Assembly (NCBI RefSeq): GCF_013344475.1
Contig: NZ_JABUOU010000001.1
Coordinates: forward strand, 1 to 64,000
Length of the DNA: 64,000 bases
Direction of reading: 5' to 3'
Source of the DNA: Martelella limonii
GTDB lineage: Bacteria > Pseudomonadota > Alphaproteobacteria > Rhizobiales > Rhizobiaceae
Shown here: piece by piece, positions 1 through 10,295 of the stretch
Layout: every line of letters begins with the position of its first letter
How positions within the stretch are numbered: position 1 is the stretch's first letter
Made by a program: the position numbers and the translations under genes
The notes under the pieces: generated by a model
What the model was told of the DNA's origin: nothing
The model's database searches: none
Seen by the model: only the letters and a program-made list of their open reading frames with translations

Positions 1-1019
<1,019 letters not shown>

Positions 1020-1042
1020 GCTTGATCGACTGAATTGAAAAA

Positions 1043-1075
1043 AGCCCCGGCGGAGCGATCCGCCGGGGCTTTTTC
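1043..1075. terminator. Bidirectional rho-independent terminator between tuf and VOC gene
   Basis: A perfect 12-bp GC-rich stem (1043-1054 with 1059-1070) has a 4-nt loop. It is followed by T-rich sequence on the plus strand and preceded by an A-run, which is a T-run on the minus strand. It can serve both tuf and the convergent gene ending at 1093. Confidence 0.93.
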
Positions 1076-1092
1076 TTGTTCTTGGGCAGGCT

Positions 1093-1470
1093 TTACATCG
1101 GCTCGCCAATCTCGATGATGTGGCCGTCGGGGTCGTGGCATCTGAACACGGACTGCCCCCAGGCCTGCCGCTCGATCGGATGGATGAGCGCCGCTCTGGC
1201 CGAAACCTTTTCGAACAGTGCCTGCAGCGCGCCGGATTCGAAATAGATCACCATATTGGCGCGCCCATAGGGCTCGGTGCGCGCGGCCGGCGCACCGAAT
1301 ATCGTGGTTTCCAGGGCTTTTCCGGAATGCAGCGCCAGTCCGTTTTCTAGCTGAACGAAATCGCCGTGGTCCTGCGCGATCGTCTGGCCGAGCAGGTCGC
1401 AGTAAAACGCGACGGAGCGCTTGATGTCGGCGACGAAAACGAGCGTGTTGATGAAGGTCGGCTTTGTCAT
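1093..1470 (-). CDS. VOC (glyoxalase/bleomycin-resistance fold) family protein
   Basis: This 125-aa protein has the size of a single-chain VOC domain built from two beta-alpha-beta-beta-beta modules. The N-terminal module reads FINTLVFVADIKRSVAFYCD, and the C-terminal DPDGHIIEIGEP motif is typical of the family's last strand with a metal-ligand Glu. Such proteins range from lyases and dioxygenases to antibiotic-binding proteins, so the substrate cannot be named. It lies 8 bp downstream of the AEC transporter gene on the same strand, so the two are probably co-transcribed. It ends at the shared terminator with tuf. Confidence 0.85.
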   Translation of the reverse strand: MTKPTFINTLVFVADIKRSVAFYCDLLGQTIAQDHGDFVQLENGLALHSGKALETTIFGAPAARTEPYGRANMVIYFESGALQALFEKVSARAALIHPIERQAWGQSVFRCHDPDGHIIEIGEPM

Positions 1471-1478
1471 GGTTCCGC

Positions 1479-2405
1479 TCAGGCCCCGCCCACCAGCAGC
1501 AGGGCCATGGGGAGAGTGATGATCGACACCAGCGTCTGGACGGTGACGACGGCCGAATAGAGCCGCGCATCGCCGCCGAGCTGGCGGGCCAGAACATAGC
1601 CGTTCATCGCGGTGGGCACGCTTGCGCCGAGCACCATGACGGTCAGCGGCATGCCGGTGACGCCGAGTGTGGTCGCCAGCGTGTAGGTGACGAACGGAAA
1701 CAGGATGAGTTTCATCACGGTCGGCAGCAGCACCATCGGCTTCGGCTTCAGCGCATCCGATATCACCAGCCCGGCGCCGACCAGCAGCAGGCCCATGCCA
1801 AGGGCTGCGCGGGCCATCAGGTCGAAGGCCGCATAGACCGGATCGTAGATCGGGATCGACAGGAAGTTGATCAGGATCGAGACGAGGGCTGCGACCACCA
1901 GAGGGTTGGTTGCGACCTTCAGCGCCATTGCGCCGAGATTGCGCTTCTCGCCGGAAAACGTGACGAGGACCATCACGTTGACGATGTTGAGCGGAATGAT
2001 CGTTGCCGTCATCATCAGCGAGATAACCGCCATGCCTTCAAGGCCTGCAAACTTGTCGGCGATCGCGAGCGCCACGAAGGCGTTCCAACGCGTTGTTGTC
2101 TGAAACACGGAGGTATAGGCCGGGCGACCGACGCGCCATCGCTTCAAGAGGGGCCAGAGCGCGAGTGTGAGCGCCGATATGATGGTCACGGCCATCAGCG
2201 CGATCCACCCGATCCGACCGGCATCGAGCGACGAGAAATCCGCACGCGCCAGCGTGGTAAACAGCAGCGCCGGAAACAGTACATAATAGCCGAGCTGGTT
2301 CAGTCCCGCCCAGAAGCCGTCGTTGAAGATCGGGACGCGTTTCAGGAAGGCCCCGAATGCAATCACGATGAAGATGGGCAGAACGCTTTCGAAGATCAGG
2401 AGCAT
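1479..2405 (-). CDS. AEC (auxin efflux carrier) family transporter
   Basis: This 308-aa polytopic membrane protein has about ten hydrophobic segments arranged as two five-helix repeats, starting with a hydrophobic first helix (LLIFESVLPIFIVIAFGAFL). Bacterial AEC members usually move organic acids such as malate or malonate, or other small anions, across the inner membrane; the substrate here is unknown. The length matches the family (300-320 aa). The gene is followed closely by the VOC gene, and no regulator is adjacent. Confidence 0.86.
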   Translation of the reverse strand: MLLIFESVLPIFIVIAFGAFLKRVPIFNDGFWAGLNQLGYYVLFPALLFTTLARADFSSLDAGRIGWIALMAVTIISALTLALWPLLKRWRVGRPAYTSVFQTTTRWNAFVALAIADKFAGLEGMAVISLMMTATIIPLNIVNVMVLVTFSGEKRNLGAMALKVATNPLVVAALVSILINFLSIPIYDPVYAAFDLMARAALGMGLLLVGAGLVISDALKPKPMVLLPTVMKLILFPFVTYTLATTLGVTGMPLTVMVLGASVPTAMNGYVLARQLGGDARLYSAVVTVQTLVSIITLPMALLLVGGA

Positions 2406-2508
2406 GCGGAATACCGGTGGCCTATGGTTCGGTTAACTTTGCCTGCGATGATTGCTTGCCAGAGCGAAGGTATTTCTGTCACACAGACCTGTGGAGAAAG
2501 AAAAGCCG

Positions 2509-2685
2509 ATGAACGAAGTCTGGCCGCGCCGATTGAGAATTGCAATACTGGGCACGGCGCTGGCGTGCCTGCCGATCGAACTTGCGGTCAGCGGCGCAAT
2601 CCTCGCGATCATCGTGTTTGTGGACCATATGTTCGACACGCGGCGCATGCTTGGCGATCGCGCCGTGGAACGCATGCAGGAATAG
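2509..2685 (+). CDS. Small single-pass membrane protein, unknown function
   Basis: This 58-codon ORF begins at an ATG preceded by a good purine-rich ribosome site (GGAGAAAG at 2493-2500). A longer frame opens further upstream but has no ribosome site. The product has a basic N-terminus (WPRRLR), one hydrophobic helix of about 28 residues (ILGTALACLPIELAVSGAIL and onward) and a charged C-terminal tail. I do not recognise the family. It lies alone on the plus strand between the AEC gene and ruvX. Coding status rests on the ribosome site, the coherent membrane-protein composition and the fit in the gap. Confidence 0.55.
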   Translation: MNEVWPRRLRIAILGTALACLPIELAVSGAILAIIVFVDHMFDTRRMLGDRAVERMQE

Positions 2686-2689
2686 CGCC

Positions 2690-3166
2690 TCAAGCCTGCC
2701 TCGCGATCGCCGTCAACCGGTCGAGCGCGCCCTGCAGAATGAAGGATGCGGCGGCCGAGTCGATCCGCTCCGCCCGCTTCTGCCGGGAGACGTCCATTTC
2801 CAGAAGCACCCGCTGGGCTGCAACCGTCGAAAGCCGTTCGTCCCAGAAACAGAAGGGAAGGTCGGTCTTTTCTTCCATGCTGCGCACGAAGGCGCGGGTC
2901 GCCTGAACGCGCGGTCCGGCACTGCCATCCATGTTCATCGGCAGGCCGATGACGAAGCCCGCGATCCGTTCCTTTTTGGCAAAGGCCAGCAGCGTCTCCG
3001 CGTCCCGGGTGAACTTGATGCGCTTCAGCACCGGCCGCGGGGTCGCAAACCGGCGCGACAGGTCCGAAACCGCAAGGCCGATGGTCTTGGTGCCGAGATC
3101 GAGGCCGGCAATGGCTGCAGCAGGGGCGAGGCCTGCGGCCAGTTCTTCAATCGTCTGGACGGTCAT
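2690..3166 (-). CDS. ruvX: Putative pre-16S rRNA nuclease / Holliday junction resolvase-like protein YqgF (RuvX)
   Basis: This 158-aa RNase H-fold nuclease family member is thought to trim the 5' end of pre-16S rRNA. All the conserved acidic motifs are present: [15 protein letters not shown] near the N-terminus, then [18 protein letters not shown] and [12 protein letters not shown] near the C-terminus, giving the D-E-D catalytic set. The frame is open upstream for another 53 codons, but the ATG at 3164-3166 fits rhizobial homologues, which begin with a short helix before the first strand. The next genes, a UPF0173 hydrolase and gatCA, are its usual rhizobial neighbours. Confidence 0.93.
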   Translation of the reverse strand: MTVQTIEELAAGLAPAAAIAGLDLGTKTIGLAVSDLSRRFATPRPVLKRIKFTRDAETLLAFAKKERIAGFVIGLPMNMDGSAGPRVQATRAFVRSMEEKTDLPFCFWDERLSTVAAQRVLLEMDVSRQKRAERIDSAAASFILQGALDRLTAIARQA

Positions 3167-3270
3167 GGTGTTTTTCTTGGCGCCTTTTGCCAAGCTTCGA
3201 TGGAAAATCGAGCCGGGCCGCATTAGGTGTTGGGATAGAACACTTAACGCCAGCATGAAGGAAAAGCAAA

Positions 3271-3975
3271 ATGAAGCTGACCTGGCTCGGGCATTCCGCA
3301 TTCCGCCTGGAAACCGCAAAAGCAACCATTCTGATCGACCCGTTTCTCTCGGGTAATCCGTCCTTTGAGGGGCTCGATCGGGGCGGCGTGGTCAAGGGCG
3401 TGACCCACATCCTTCTGACCCACGGCCACGGCGATCATCTGGGCGACACCATTCCGATCGCGAAGGAAACCGGCGCGACCGTGCTTGCCAACGCCGATCT
3501 GGCTGCCTGGCTCGGCAAACAGGGTGTGACGAACATCGAGGCGGGCAATACCGGCGGCACGGTCGATTTCGACAATTTCACGGTGACATTCACCAATGCG
3601 CTGCATTCCTCCGCCTTCATCACCGAGGACGGCGTTTCCCATGCACTCGGCAATCCCAACGGGCTGATGCTGCATATCGATGACGAGCCGACGATCTATC
3701 ACATGGGTGATACCGACATCTTCTCCGATATGGCCTTGATCAACGAGCTGCACACGCCGCAGGTCGGTCTTGTTCCGATCGGCGACCGTTTCACCATGGG
3801 CGGTGCGGTGGCGGCCCTTGCCTGCCAGCGCTATTTCAACTTCGAGACCGTGATCCCGATGCATTACGGCACGTTCCCGATCATCGACCAGACACCGGAT
3901 TCCTTCGTTACCGGCATGGGGCCGGGCCCGACCGAGGTGCTGACCCCGAAACCCGGCGAAACGGTCGATCTGTGA
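3271..3975 (+). CDS. Metal-dependent hydrolase, UPF0173 (metallo-beta-lactamase fold)
   Basis: This 234-aa protein has the metallo-beta-lactamase HxHxDH signature, [13 protein letters not shown], around residue 50, plus later metal-binding positions ([22 protein letters not shown]). It starts [12 protein letters not shown], the hallmark of the UPF0173/YtkL family. The hydrolytic substrate is not established for the family. It is divergent from ruvX with about 100 bp between them, and 73 bp upstream of gatC. This is a conserved rhizobial arrangement with no proven functional link. Confidence 0.92.
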   Translation: MKLTWLGHSAFRLETAKATILIDPFLSGNPSFEGLDRGGVVKGVTHILLTHGHGDHLGDTIPIAKETGATVLANADLAAWLGKQGVTNIEAGNTGGTVDFDNFTVTFTNALHSSAFITEDGVSHALGNPNGLMLHIDDEPTIYHMGDTDIFSDMALINELHTPQVGLVPIGDRFTMGGAVAALACQRYFNFETVIPMHYGTFPIIDQTPDSFVTGMGPGPTEVLTPKPGETVDL

Positions 3976-4048
3976 TCAATTGCACCGTTGCGAAGGGCGG
4001 CGACGCCCTTTATAGCGTCAGGGGAAATTATAAACCCGGAGAGCTTTC

Positions 4049-4336
4049 ATGTCCGTAGACACCGCGACCGTCAAACGTGTTGCCAAGCTGGCGCGCCTCG
4101 CCGTCGATGAGGAAGCCGTCGAGCGCATGACCGGCGAGCTCAACGCAATCCTCGGTTTCGTCGAACAGCTGGGCGAGGTGGATGTCGAGGGCGTCGAGCC
4201 GATGACCTCTGTGATGCCCATGACGATGAGAAAACGCGACGACGCCGTCACGGATGGCGACAAGGCCGATGTGATCGTTGCGAACGCCCCCGAGACGGAA
4301 CGCAATTTCTTCCTGGTGCCGAAGGTTGTCGAATAG
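4049..4336 (+). CDS. gatC: Asp-tRNA(Asn)/Glu-tRNA(Gln) amidotransferase subunit C
   Basis: This 95-aa subunit of the GatCAB amidotransferase stabilises GatA and helps bridge it to GatB. The protein opens with [20 protein letters not shown] and contains the GatC-type [13 protein letters not shown] segment. The length is typical (about 95 aa). It is followed 42 bp later by gatA in the same direction. gatB is not immediately downstream; in rhizobia it often lies elsewhere, and it is not in this window. Confidence 0.96.
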   Translation: MSVDTATVKRVAKLARLAVDEEAVERMTGELNAILGFVEQLGEVDVEGVEPMTSVMPMTMRKRDDAVTDGDKADVIVANAPETERNFFLVPKVVE

Positions 4337-4378
4337 ACCCCTCCACCTTCCCCAGCGACCTGCAACAAAGTGACGCTT

Positions 4379-5860
4379 ATGACCGAACTGACCAGCCTGA
4401 CCATCGCCGAGGCCCGTGACAAGCTCAAGGCCAAGGACATTACCGCGACCGAACTGACCGCCTCCTATCTGAAGGCGATCGATGATCACAATGGCGCCCT
4501 CAACGCCTATGTGGCGGTAACCCATGATCAGGCGACCGCCATGGCCAAGGCCTCCGACCTGAAGCTCTCCCAGGGCACGGGCGGCGCGCTGGAGGGGATT
4601 CCGCTCGGCGTGAAGGATCTGTTCGGCACCCGTGACGTCCACACCCAGGCCGCCTCGCACATTCTTGATGGCTTCAAGCCGAAATACGAGTCGACCGTGA
4701 CCCAGAACCTCTGGGACGATGGCGCGGTGATGCTGGGCAAGCTCAACATGGACGAGTTCGCGATGGGCTCTTCCAACGAGACCTCCTATTACGGGCCGGT
4801 CATCAATCCCTGGAGGGCCAAGGGCTCGAACCAGGACCGCGTTCCGGGCGGCTCGTCCGGTGGTTCCGCCGCAGCCGTCGCCGCGCATCTTTGCGCAGGG
4901 GCCACCGCCACCGATACCGGCGGCTCGATCCGTCAGCCGGCTGCGTTTACCGGCACGGTCGGCATCAAGCCCACCTATGGCCGCTGCTCTCGCTGGGGCG
5001 TTGTGGCGTTTGCCTCCTCGCTCGATCAGGCCGGACCGATTGCCCGTGACGTGCGCGATGCGGCGATCCTGCTGAAATCCATGGCAAGCGTGGACGACAA
5101 GGACACTACTTCTGTCGATCTGCCGGTGCCGGATTACGAAGCCGCCATCGGCCAGTCGGTGAAGGGCATGAAGATCGGCATTCCGCGCGAATACCGTGTC
5201 GAAGGCATGCCGGAGGATATCGAAAAGCTCTGGCAGAAGGGCATCGAGATGCTGAAGGATGCCGGCGCCGAGATCGTCGATATCTCGCTGCCGCATACCA
5301 AATACGCGCTGCCTGCCTATTATATCGTCGCGCCGGCGGAGGCCTCCTCGAACCTCGCCCGCTATGACGGCGTCAAATACGGCCTGCGCGTGGAAGGCAA
5401 GGACATTGCCGACATGTATGAAAAGACCCGCGCGGCCGGTTTCGGCCCCGAGGTCCAGCGCCGCATCATGATCGGCACCTATGTGCTGTCGGCTGGCTAT
5501 TATGACGCCTACTATCTGAAGGCGCAGAAGGTGCGCACGCTGATCAAGCGCGACTTCGAAAACGTGTTTGCCGAAGGCGTCGATACCATTCTGACGCCGG
5601 CGACACCGTCCGCCGCATTCGGCATTGCCGATCAGGATCTCGCCAATGATCCGGTGAAGATGTATCTGAACGACATCTTCACGGTGACGGTGAACATGGC
5701 CGGCCTTCCGGGGATTTCCGTTCCCGCCGGTCTCGACCACAACGGCCTTCCGCTCGGCCTGCAGCTGATCGGCAAGCCCTTCGAGGAAGAAACGCTGTTC
5801 CGCACGGCCGCCGTCATGGAAAAGGCCGCCGGCCGGTTTACGCCGGAAAAGTGGTGGTAG
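4379..5860 (+). CDS. gatA: Asp-tRNA(Asn)/Glu-tRNA(Gln) amidotransferase subunit A
   Basis: This 493-aa amidase-signature enzyme hydrolyses glutamine and supplies ammonia for transamidation of misacylated Glu-tRNA(Gln) or Asp-tRNA(Asn). The Lys-cisSer-Ser triad is intact: Lys79 in GVKDLFGT, Ser159 in [14 protein letters not shown] and Ser183 in [14 protein letters not shown] chose the ATG at 4379 over the in-frame GTG at 4370 because homologues start MTELTxLTIAEAR. It forms an operon with gatC. A strong hairpin lies just after the stop codon. Confidence 0.97.
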   Translation: MTELTSLTIAEARDKLKAKDITATELTASYLKAIDDHNGALNAYVAVTHDQATAMAKASDLKLSQGTGGALEGIPLGVKDLFGTRDVHTQAASHILDGFKPKYESTVTQNLWDDGAVMLGKLNMDEFAMGSSNETSYYGPVINPWRAKGSNQDRVPGGSSGGSAAAVAAHLCAGATATDTGGSIRQPAAFTGTVGIKPTYGRCSRWGVVAFASSLDQAGPIARDVRDAAILLKSMASVDDKDTTSVDLPVPDYEAAIGQSVKGMKIGIPREYRVEGMPEDIEKLWQKGIEMLKDAGAEIVDISLPHTKYALPAYYIVAPAEASSNLARYDGVKYGLRVEGKDIADMYEKTRAAGFGPEVQRRIMIGTYVLSAGYYDAYYLKAQKVRTLIKRDFENVFAEGVDTILTPATPSAAFGIADQDLANDPVKMYLNDIFTVTVNMAGLPGISVPAGLDHNGLPLGLQLIGKPFEEETLFRTAAVMEKAAGRFTPEKWW

Positions 5861-6414
5861 CCTCGAGCATTCGGGTGCCAGGTGGAGACACCTGACACCC
5901 GCGAAAATGCAGAGCCGAGGGGGCGTGCAACTTCACCACGCTTGGCGGTATCCTCTCCTTGCTGGGGCACGCCAGATATCGCAAGCGTGGCATTTACGAG
6001 AAGAGGCCGTGACATCGAACGGCCATCCTCGCTTCACATTGGCGCGGACCGGGGCATTGGGAACCGCATTCACGCGGGACTGATCCGCTTTTCCCCTGCG
6101 CCCTCAAACCTCGCTGGACAATCCCAACCCATCCGGGCCTAGCCTCATGGTGATCGGTTTCTGTGCGTCCCATTCAAGCCGCTTTTCTCCCTTCTGGAAA
6201 GTCTCGGTTCGTGCCGGGATAGGGCGTCGCCGATGTCGCCGGAGCCGCTCCTGTCATCGCGCCTTGCCAGAGCGGGGCCGTCCCATGGTCTTCGGGCATC
6301 TACGAAGGCAATTCCGTGACATTCCCGCGGCATCATTTTCCTGCCGGGAGGGGGTGTCATTTCTGCCATATTCCGAAGGCTTCTGCCCGTCGAAACAGCT
6401 TCGAAGGGCAAGAA
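5861..6414. other. Intergenic region, no convincing gene, two inverted repeats
   Basis: This 554-bp gap lies between gatA and the M23 gene. Besides the hairpin at 5873-5900 there is an inverted repeat CCACGCTT (5936-5943) / AAGCGTGG (5983-5990), with a smaller nested complement inside. Short open frames in the gap have no ribosome site and no recognisable product. The promoter for the M23 lipoprotein gene must lie in its distal part. Confidence 0.5.
5873..5900 (+). terminator. Strong hairpin after gatA, probable transcription end
   Basis: GGGTG/CACCC and CAGGTG/CACCTG stems (5873-5884 with 5889-5900, one internal mismatch) close on a GAGA loop 12 bp after the gatA stop. There is only an A-rich tail and no T-run, so it may be a weak terminator or an RNA-stabilising hairpin. 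Confidence 0.5.
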
Positions 6415-7206
6415 TTGAAATCGCTTTCATTGTTTATGCTGCTCGCCGCGCTTTCGCTGTCGGCCTGCACCACCACCGCTGAAACATCACCCCCAACCGA
6501 GACATCTGCAATCGATCACTTCGTAAGCCCGATCCAGGGCAAGGAGGAAGGCGCGACCGGGCCCGATGACCGGTTGCGGCTTTCCTATGCGGCGGACAAA
6601 CCCGCCCCGTCGCGCTCGCCTGCTTCGCGTGCGCTCGACATGGTCCTTCAGCTTGGCGACAACACGATCAGCGTCTACCGCTACCGCGATCCCGCAAGCG
6701 GAAAATCCGCATTTTTCGATGGCGACGGCAACAAGCTCGGGCAATATCTTCTGCGCAATCCGGTGCCGGATGGGAAGCCGACCTCGGGCTTTGGCCGTCG
6801 CTACCACCCGGTGCTCGGCTATTCGCGCATGCACTCCGGTGCGGACTGGTCTGCGCCGACCGGTACGCCGATCTACGCTGCTGCCGATGGCGTCGTGACG
6901 TTTGCCGGCACGCGCAGCGGCGGCGAGGGCAAGCAGATCGTGATCGATCACGGCCATGGCTACCAGACCTCCTACAGCCATGAGAGCAAGTTTGCCAAAG
7001 GCATAAAGGCTGGCGTTCACGTGGAGCAGGGACAGTTGATCGGCTATGTCGGACGCACCGGCCTCGCCACCGGTTCGCATCTTCATTACGAGGTGTCGAT
7101 CAATGGCACGAAAGTCGACCCGCGCAAGGTCCACTTCATCCGCGAGGGAAGGCTCGAAGGCGCAGACCTTGCGAGGTTCGAAAAATACGTGAAGGAAGAC
7201 GCCTGA
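6415..7206 (+). CDS. M23-family peptidoglycan-binding lipoprotein (LytM/NlpD-like)
   Basis: This 263-aa envelope lipoprotein carries a C-terminal M23 (LytM) domain, an endopeptidase fold that cleaves peptidoglycan cross-links or activates amidases. The likely start is the TTG at 6415: it has a ribosome site (GAAGGGCAAG) and yields a short lipoprotein signal ending in the lipobox LSAC (Cys at about residue 21). The frame is open upstream, but those residues do not resemble a signal. The metal-site motifs are present: HSGADWSAPTGTP and GSHLHYEV, plus a middle GHGYQTSYSHESK. They look intact, so it may be an active peptidase. No LysM domain is obvious. Confidence 0.86.
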   Translation: MKSLSLFMLLAALSLSACTTTAETSPPTETSAIDHFVSPIQGKEEGATGPDDRLRLSYAADKPAPSRSPASRALDMVLQLGDNTISVYRYRDPASGKSAFFDGDGNKLGQYLLRNPVPDGKPTSGFGRRYHPVLGYSRMHSGADWSAPTGTPIYAAADGVVTFAGTRSGGEGKQIVIDHGHGYQTSYSHESKFAKGIKAGVHVEQGQLIGYVGRTGLATGSHLHYEVSINGTKVDPRKVHFIREGRLEGADLARFEKYVKEDA

Positions 7207-7345
7207 GGGCTGGCTGGGCGCTGGGACGTTCGACATGGCGTCAGAAAGGCTGATGTCCGTCCCTGGTGCGAGCCGCTCACTGAATGGGCTCCAGCTGTCC
7301 GGAGCCGCTCGTGACGCTCTGCATTGGAAGGATGTCGGATGGCTT

Positions 7346-8119
7346 CTAGGCCTCGGGATCGCTGATCAGCGCTGAAAGCTTGCCGGAGGCGCCATTGAGC
7401 AGGCCGACATGGCCGACGGCTTCTTCAAGCGTGAGGCGTTGCAGCGGCGCGTGGAAGGACAGCGACGAGACCAGCCGTCCGTAGCTGTCGCGGATCGGAA
7501 CGGCGACCGCGATCATGCCGTCCATGAACTCCTCGTTGTCCGTGGAGTAACCGCGCTCACGGATGCGGTCGATCTCTTCAAGCAGCGCCTCCGGCGTCGT
7601 CATCGTGTTGGCGGCGCGCGCGGTCAGTTCCGTCGCATTGAGATAGCCGATCACATGCTTGCGATCGAGCGAGCTCAGATACATCTTGCCTGCCGAGGTG
7701 CAGTAGAACGGCACGCGCGAGCCGACCGGCAGCTGGATGCGCAGCGGCCATTTGGTTTCCACACGCTCAAGATAGATCATCGCGTCCCGGTCGGGGATCG
7801 AGATGTTGCAGGTCTCATTGATCTCTTCGGCCAGCGCCGTCAGGATTGCCTGGCGGGCGGTGCGGATCCGGAGCGAGGACATGATGCCGGCAGACATCAC
7901 CCTCAGCCGGCTCCCGGGCGAATAGCCCCGCCCGTCAATCTCGCGCTGGATGAAGCCTTCGGCCTCAAGCGTTGCAAACAGGCGGTGGATCGTCGGCTTC
8001 GGCAGCCCGAGCGTCTGATTGACCTCGGTCGGCGTCACCGGCGAACCTGCTTGCGCAAGCGCTTCGAGCACCATCAGCAGGCGAAGGTTCGTCGGTATCT
8101 GGCCGGTCTGATCATCCAC
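7346..8119 (-). CDS. IclR-family transcriptional regulator of the isethionate cluster (iseR-like)
   Basis: This 257-aa protein has an N-terminal winged helix-turn-helix (residues ~10-65, including TPTEVNQTLGLPKPTIHRLF) and a C-terminal IclR effector domain (VPIRDSYGRLVSSLSFHAP). IclR regulators bind small organic acids and commonly control adjacent catabolic genes. It is the last gene of the minus-strand arm, 54 bp after the TRAP large permease gene, and is probably transcribed with it. Published isethionate clusters carry an IclR-type gene called iseR, which fits. Whether it activates or represses cannot be read from sequence. Confidence 0.88.
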   Translation of the reverse strand: MDDQTGQIPTNLRLLMVLEALAQAGSPVTPTEVNQTLGLPKPTIHRLFATLEAEGFIQREIDGRGYSPGSRLRVMSAGIMSSLRIRTARQAILTALAEEINETCNISIPDRDAMIYLERVETKWPLRIQLPVGSRVPFYCTSAGKMYLSSLDRKHVIGYLNATELTARAANTMTTPEALLEEIDRIRERGYSTDNEEFMDGMIAVAVPIRDSYGRLVSSLSFHAPLQRLTLEEAVGHVGLLNGASGKLSALISDPEA

Positions 8120-8173
8120 GTTGCAAGCTGCCGCTTCATTCTGATTGTTGCATGGTCTGGCACTGCCAGCGTC

Positions 8174-9535
8174 TTATCTGTTTGGCAGTAGCATCGTGGA
8201 GAGCGAGGGCACAAGAGCGACCAGCACCCAGACCGCGACCAGTGCCAGGATGTAGGGATATATATAGCGCAATATCCTGAAATAGGAGACGCCGGTGACG
8301 CCGGAGGCCACATAGAGGTTGAGGCCATAGGGCGGGGTGATGAAGCCAATCGAGGCGCCGACCAGGAAGATCACCGCGAACTGGATCGGGTCGACGCCGA
8401 TCGAGGCTGCAATCGGCGCGAGGATCGGCGCCATGATGATGGTGGTCGGCAGGCTTTCCAGCACCATGCCCGTGACGAACACGATCGCCATGGCGGTAAA
8501 CAGCACCGGGTAATAGCCGCCCATGGAGCGGACGAAATTGCCGATCGCATCTTCCGCGCCCATCACGGACAGGATCTGCTGCATCACCACGGAGATCGCG
8601 ATCAGCGGCGCGAGGATGCCTGTGATCTGCGCCGAGCGCAGCGTGATCGTGGGAATGTCGATCGGGCTGAAGCCCTGCACCACCAGCATTTCGCCATAGC
8701 TGCGTTCGCTCGGCGGCCGGTCTTCGCTGGGCGAACCCATCATCTTGTGAAGCGGCAGGCTGATGAAGCCCACGACCACGCAGAAGGCGACGGTCACGGC
8801 GGCAGCTTCGGTCGGCGAGAACTTGCCGGTGTAGATGCCCCAGAGCACGATGCCGATTGCGAAGAAGCCGAGCCACGAGCCGACCGCCGTCTTCAGCACG
8901 CGCGACGGCTCAAGCCGGATCAGATGGCCCCAGCCATTGATCGAGCAGATGATCCAGCAGAACAGCATCATGGAAAGTCCCATCAGCAGACCCGGAATGA
9001 TGCCGGCAACGAACAGCTCGGAGATCGGCAGGTTCATCAGGAAGCCGTAGACGATGAAGATGATCGAAGGCGGGATGATGATGCCGAGCGTGCCGCCGGC
9101 TGCGGCGGTTGCGGCGGAGAAGCGCTCGTCATAGCCGCCCTTCTTCATCTCCGGATGGAGCATCGAGCCGATCGTGGCAGTGGTTGCCGAGTTGGAGCCG
9201 GAAATCGCCGCAAACAGGCCGCAGGCGCCGATCGCCGCCATGGCAAGGCCGCCGCGCATCCAGCCAAGGCAGGAATAGGCGAAATCGGACATGCGCTTGG
9301 CAATGCCGGACTGGTTGATGAGATCGCCGGTGAGGATGAAGAGCGGCATTGCCAGAAGCGCAAAGCCATCGGTGAACACATCGGAAAGCGCCGAGCCCAG
9401 GTTGTCGAGCGGCAGGCCGAGCAGAAGGCTCATGCCGATGACCCAGAGGCCGATGACGAGCAGAACCGGAACGCCGAGCAGGAAGACGGCCGTCGCGCCC
9501 AGCGAGATGATGGTGATCCAGACAGAGTCGGACAT
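8174..9535 (-). CDS. TRAP transporter large permease (DctM family)
   Basis: This 453-aa membrane protein has about 12 helices and is the ion-coupled channel subunit of a TRAP uptake system. Features typical of DctM include LLGLPLDNLGSALSDVF, AISGSNSATTATIGSMLHPEM and IIPPSIIFIVYGFL in the first half, and PPYGLNLYV near the C-terminus. It lies 10 bp downstream of the small permease gene, so the two are translated from one mRNA. Context points to isethionate or another C2 sulfonate as substrate. TRAP systems named iseKLM are known in marine isethionate degraders. Confidence 0.95.
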   Translation of the reverse strand: MSDSVWITIISLGATAVFLLGVPVLLVIGLWVIGMSLLLGLPLDNLGSALSDVFTDGFALLAMPLFILTGDLINQSGIAKRMSDFAYSCLGWMRGGLAMAAIGACGLFAAISGSNSATTATIGSMLHPEMKKGGYDERFSAATAAAGGTLGIIIPPSIIFIVYGFLMNLPISELFVAGIIPGLLMGLSMMLFCWIICSINGWGHLIRLEPSRVLKTAVGSWLGFFAIGIVLWGIYTGKFSPTEAAAVTVAFCVVVGFISLPLHKMMGSPSEDRPPSERSYGEMLVVQGFSPIDIPTITLRSAQITGILAPLIAISVVMQQILSVMGAEDAIGNFVRSMGGYYPVLFTAMAIVFVTGMVLESLPTTIIMAPILAPIAASIGVDPIQFAVIFLVGASIGFITPPYGLNLYVASGVTGVSYFRILRYIYPYILALVAVWVLVALVPSLSTMLLPNR

Positions 9536-9545
9536 GAAATGCTCC

Positions 9546-10220
9546 TCAGTCGCCGAACTGCGCCGACGCGGCGATCAGCGGTTCGCCGGTGCGGTAATTG
9601 CGATAGTCGATGGCAAGGTTCTCGAATGCCCTGCCGGCCATCAGCAGGAAGCTCACCGGAACCGAGGTCAGCAGCCACCATTGCAGCACATTGTCGGTGC
9701 CGAGCAGGATCTGGAAATTGGCGGCCGAATTGAAGACCACCCGTGTGGAGGTGACGATGACGACCCAGCAGAATACCGTCCACATCACCGCGTCCAGCAC
9801 CAGGCAAGCAAACTGGCCGGCGCGCGGCAGCATGCTGCGAAACTCGGCGAAGCTTAAGTGATTGCGGAACTTCATGTTGTAGGCGCAACCCGCCCAGGCC
9901 ATGATCAGGAACAGGAAGGGCGGCAGCGTGGTCGACCATGGTTCCTGAACCGAAAACGCGAAACGCCGTACCACCTCGACGGCCAGGATCGTGGCGATCA
10001 GCAGATACGACCAGATCATGAAGAACTTCTCGAGATGCCGCTCGACAAAGGGAAGGCGGGCATAAAGAAAGGCGACCAGCAGACCGCCCAAAATCGTCAC
10101 GATCAGACCGACAAGCCAGGCGCCGTTCGAGCCCAGCGCCTCGCTGATCGTCCATGAATCCCAGCTACCGATCGACGTGACGATCGACCAGGCGCCGCCA
10201 AGCAACGTTTCCAACGTCAT
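9546..10220 (-). CDS. TRAP transporter small permease (DctQ family)
   Basis: This 224-aa membrane protein has four main hydrophobic segments, including the motif FAFSVQEPWSTTLPPFLFL that matches the DctQ consensus (R-F...W-E/S-E). It is longer than the usual 160-190 aa because of an N-terminal extension with an extra hydrophobic stretch (ALGSNGAWLVGLIVTILGG). It lies 75 bp downstream of the binding-protein gene and 10 bp upstream of the large permease gene. It supports assembly of the DctM channel with the periplasmic binding protein. Confidence 0.9.
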   Translation of the reverse strand: MTLETLLGGAWSIVTSIGSWDSWTISEALGSNGAWLVGLIVTILGGLLVAFLYARLPFVERHLEKFFMIWSYLLIATILAVEVVRRFAFSVQEPWSTTLPPFLFLIMAWAGCAYNMKFRNHLSFAEFRSMLPRAGQFACLVLDAVMWTVFCWVVIVTSTRVVFNSAANFQILLGTDNVLQWWLLTSVPVSFLLMAGRAFENLAIDYRNYRTGEPLIAASAQFGD

Positions 10221-10295
10221 TCTCCTCCCAAACGATGGGCATGATTGCCGGCATTCCTCCCCGAAACGCCGGCCAGTTTCAGTGTGGGGTTGCGG

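Noticed and set aside
1464-2906. A 480-codon plus-strand frame across the AEC transporter gene
   Set aside because: Gln/Arg/His-rich antisense composition with no domain; the AEC transporter on the minus strand explains the segment.
5882-6142. An 86-codon plus-strand frame in the gap after gatA
   Set aside because: No ribosome site, no motif, and it runs through the hairpin structures.
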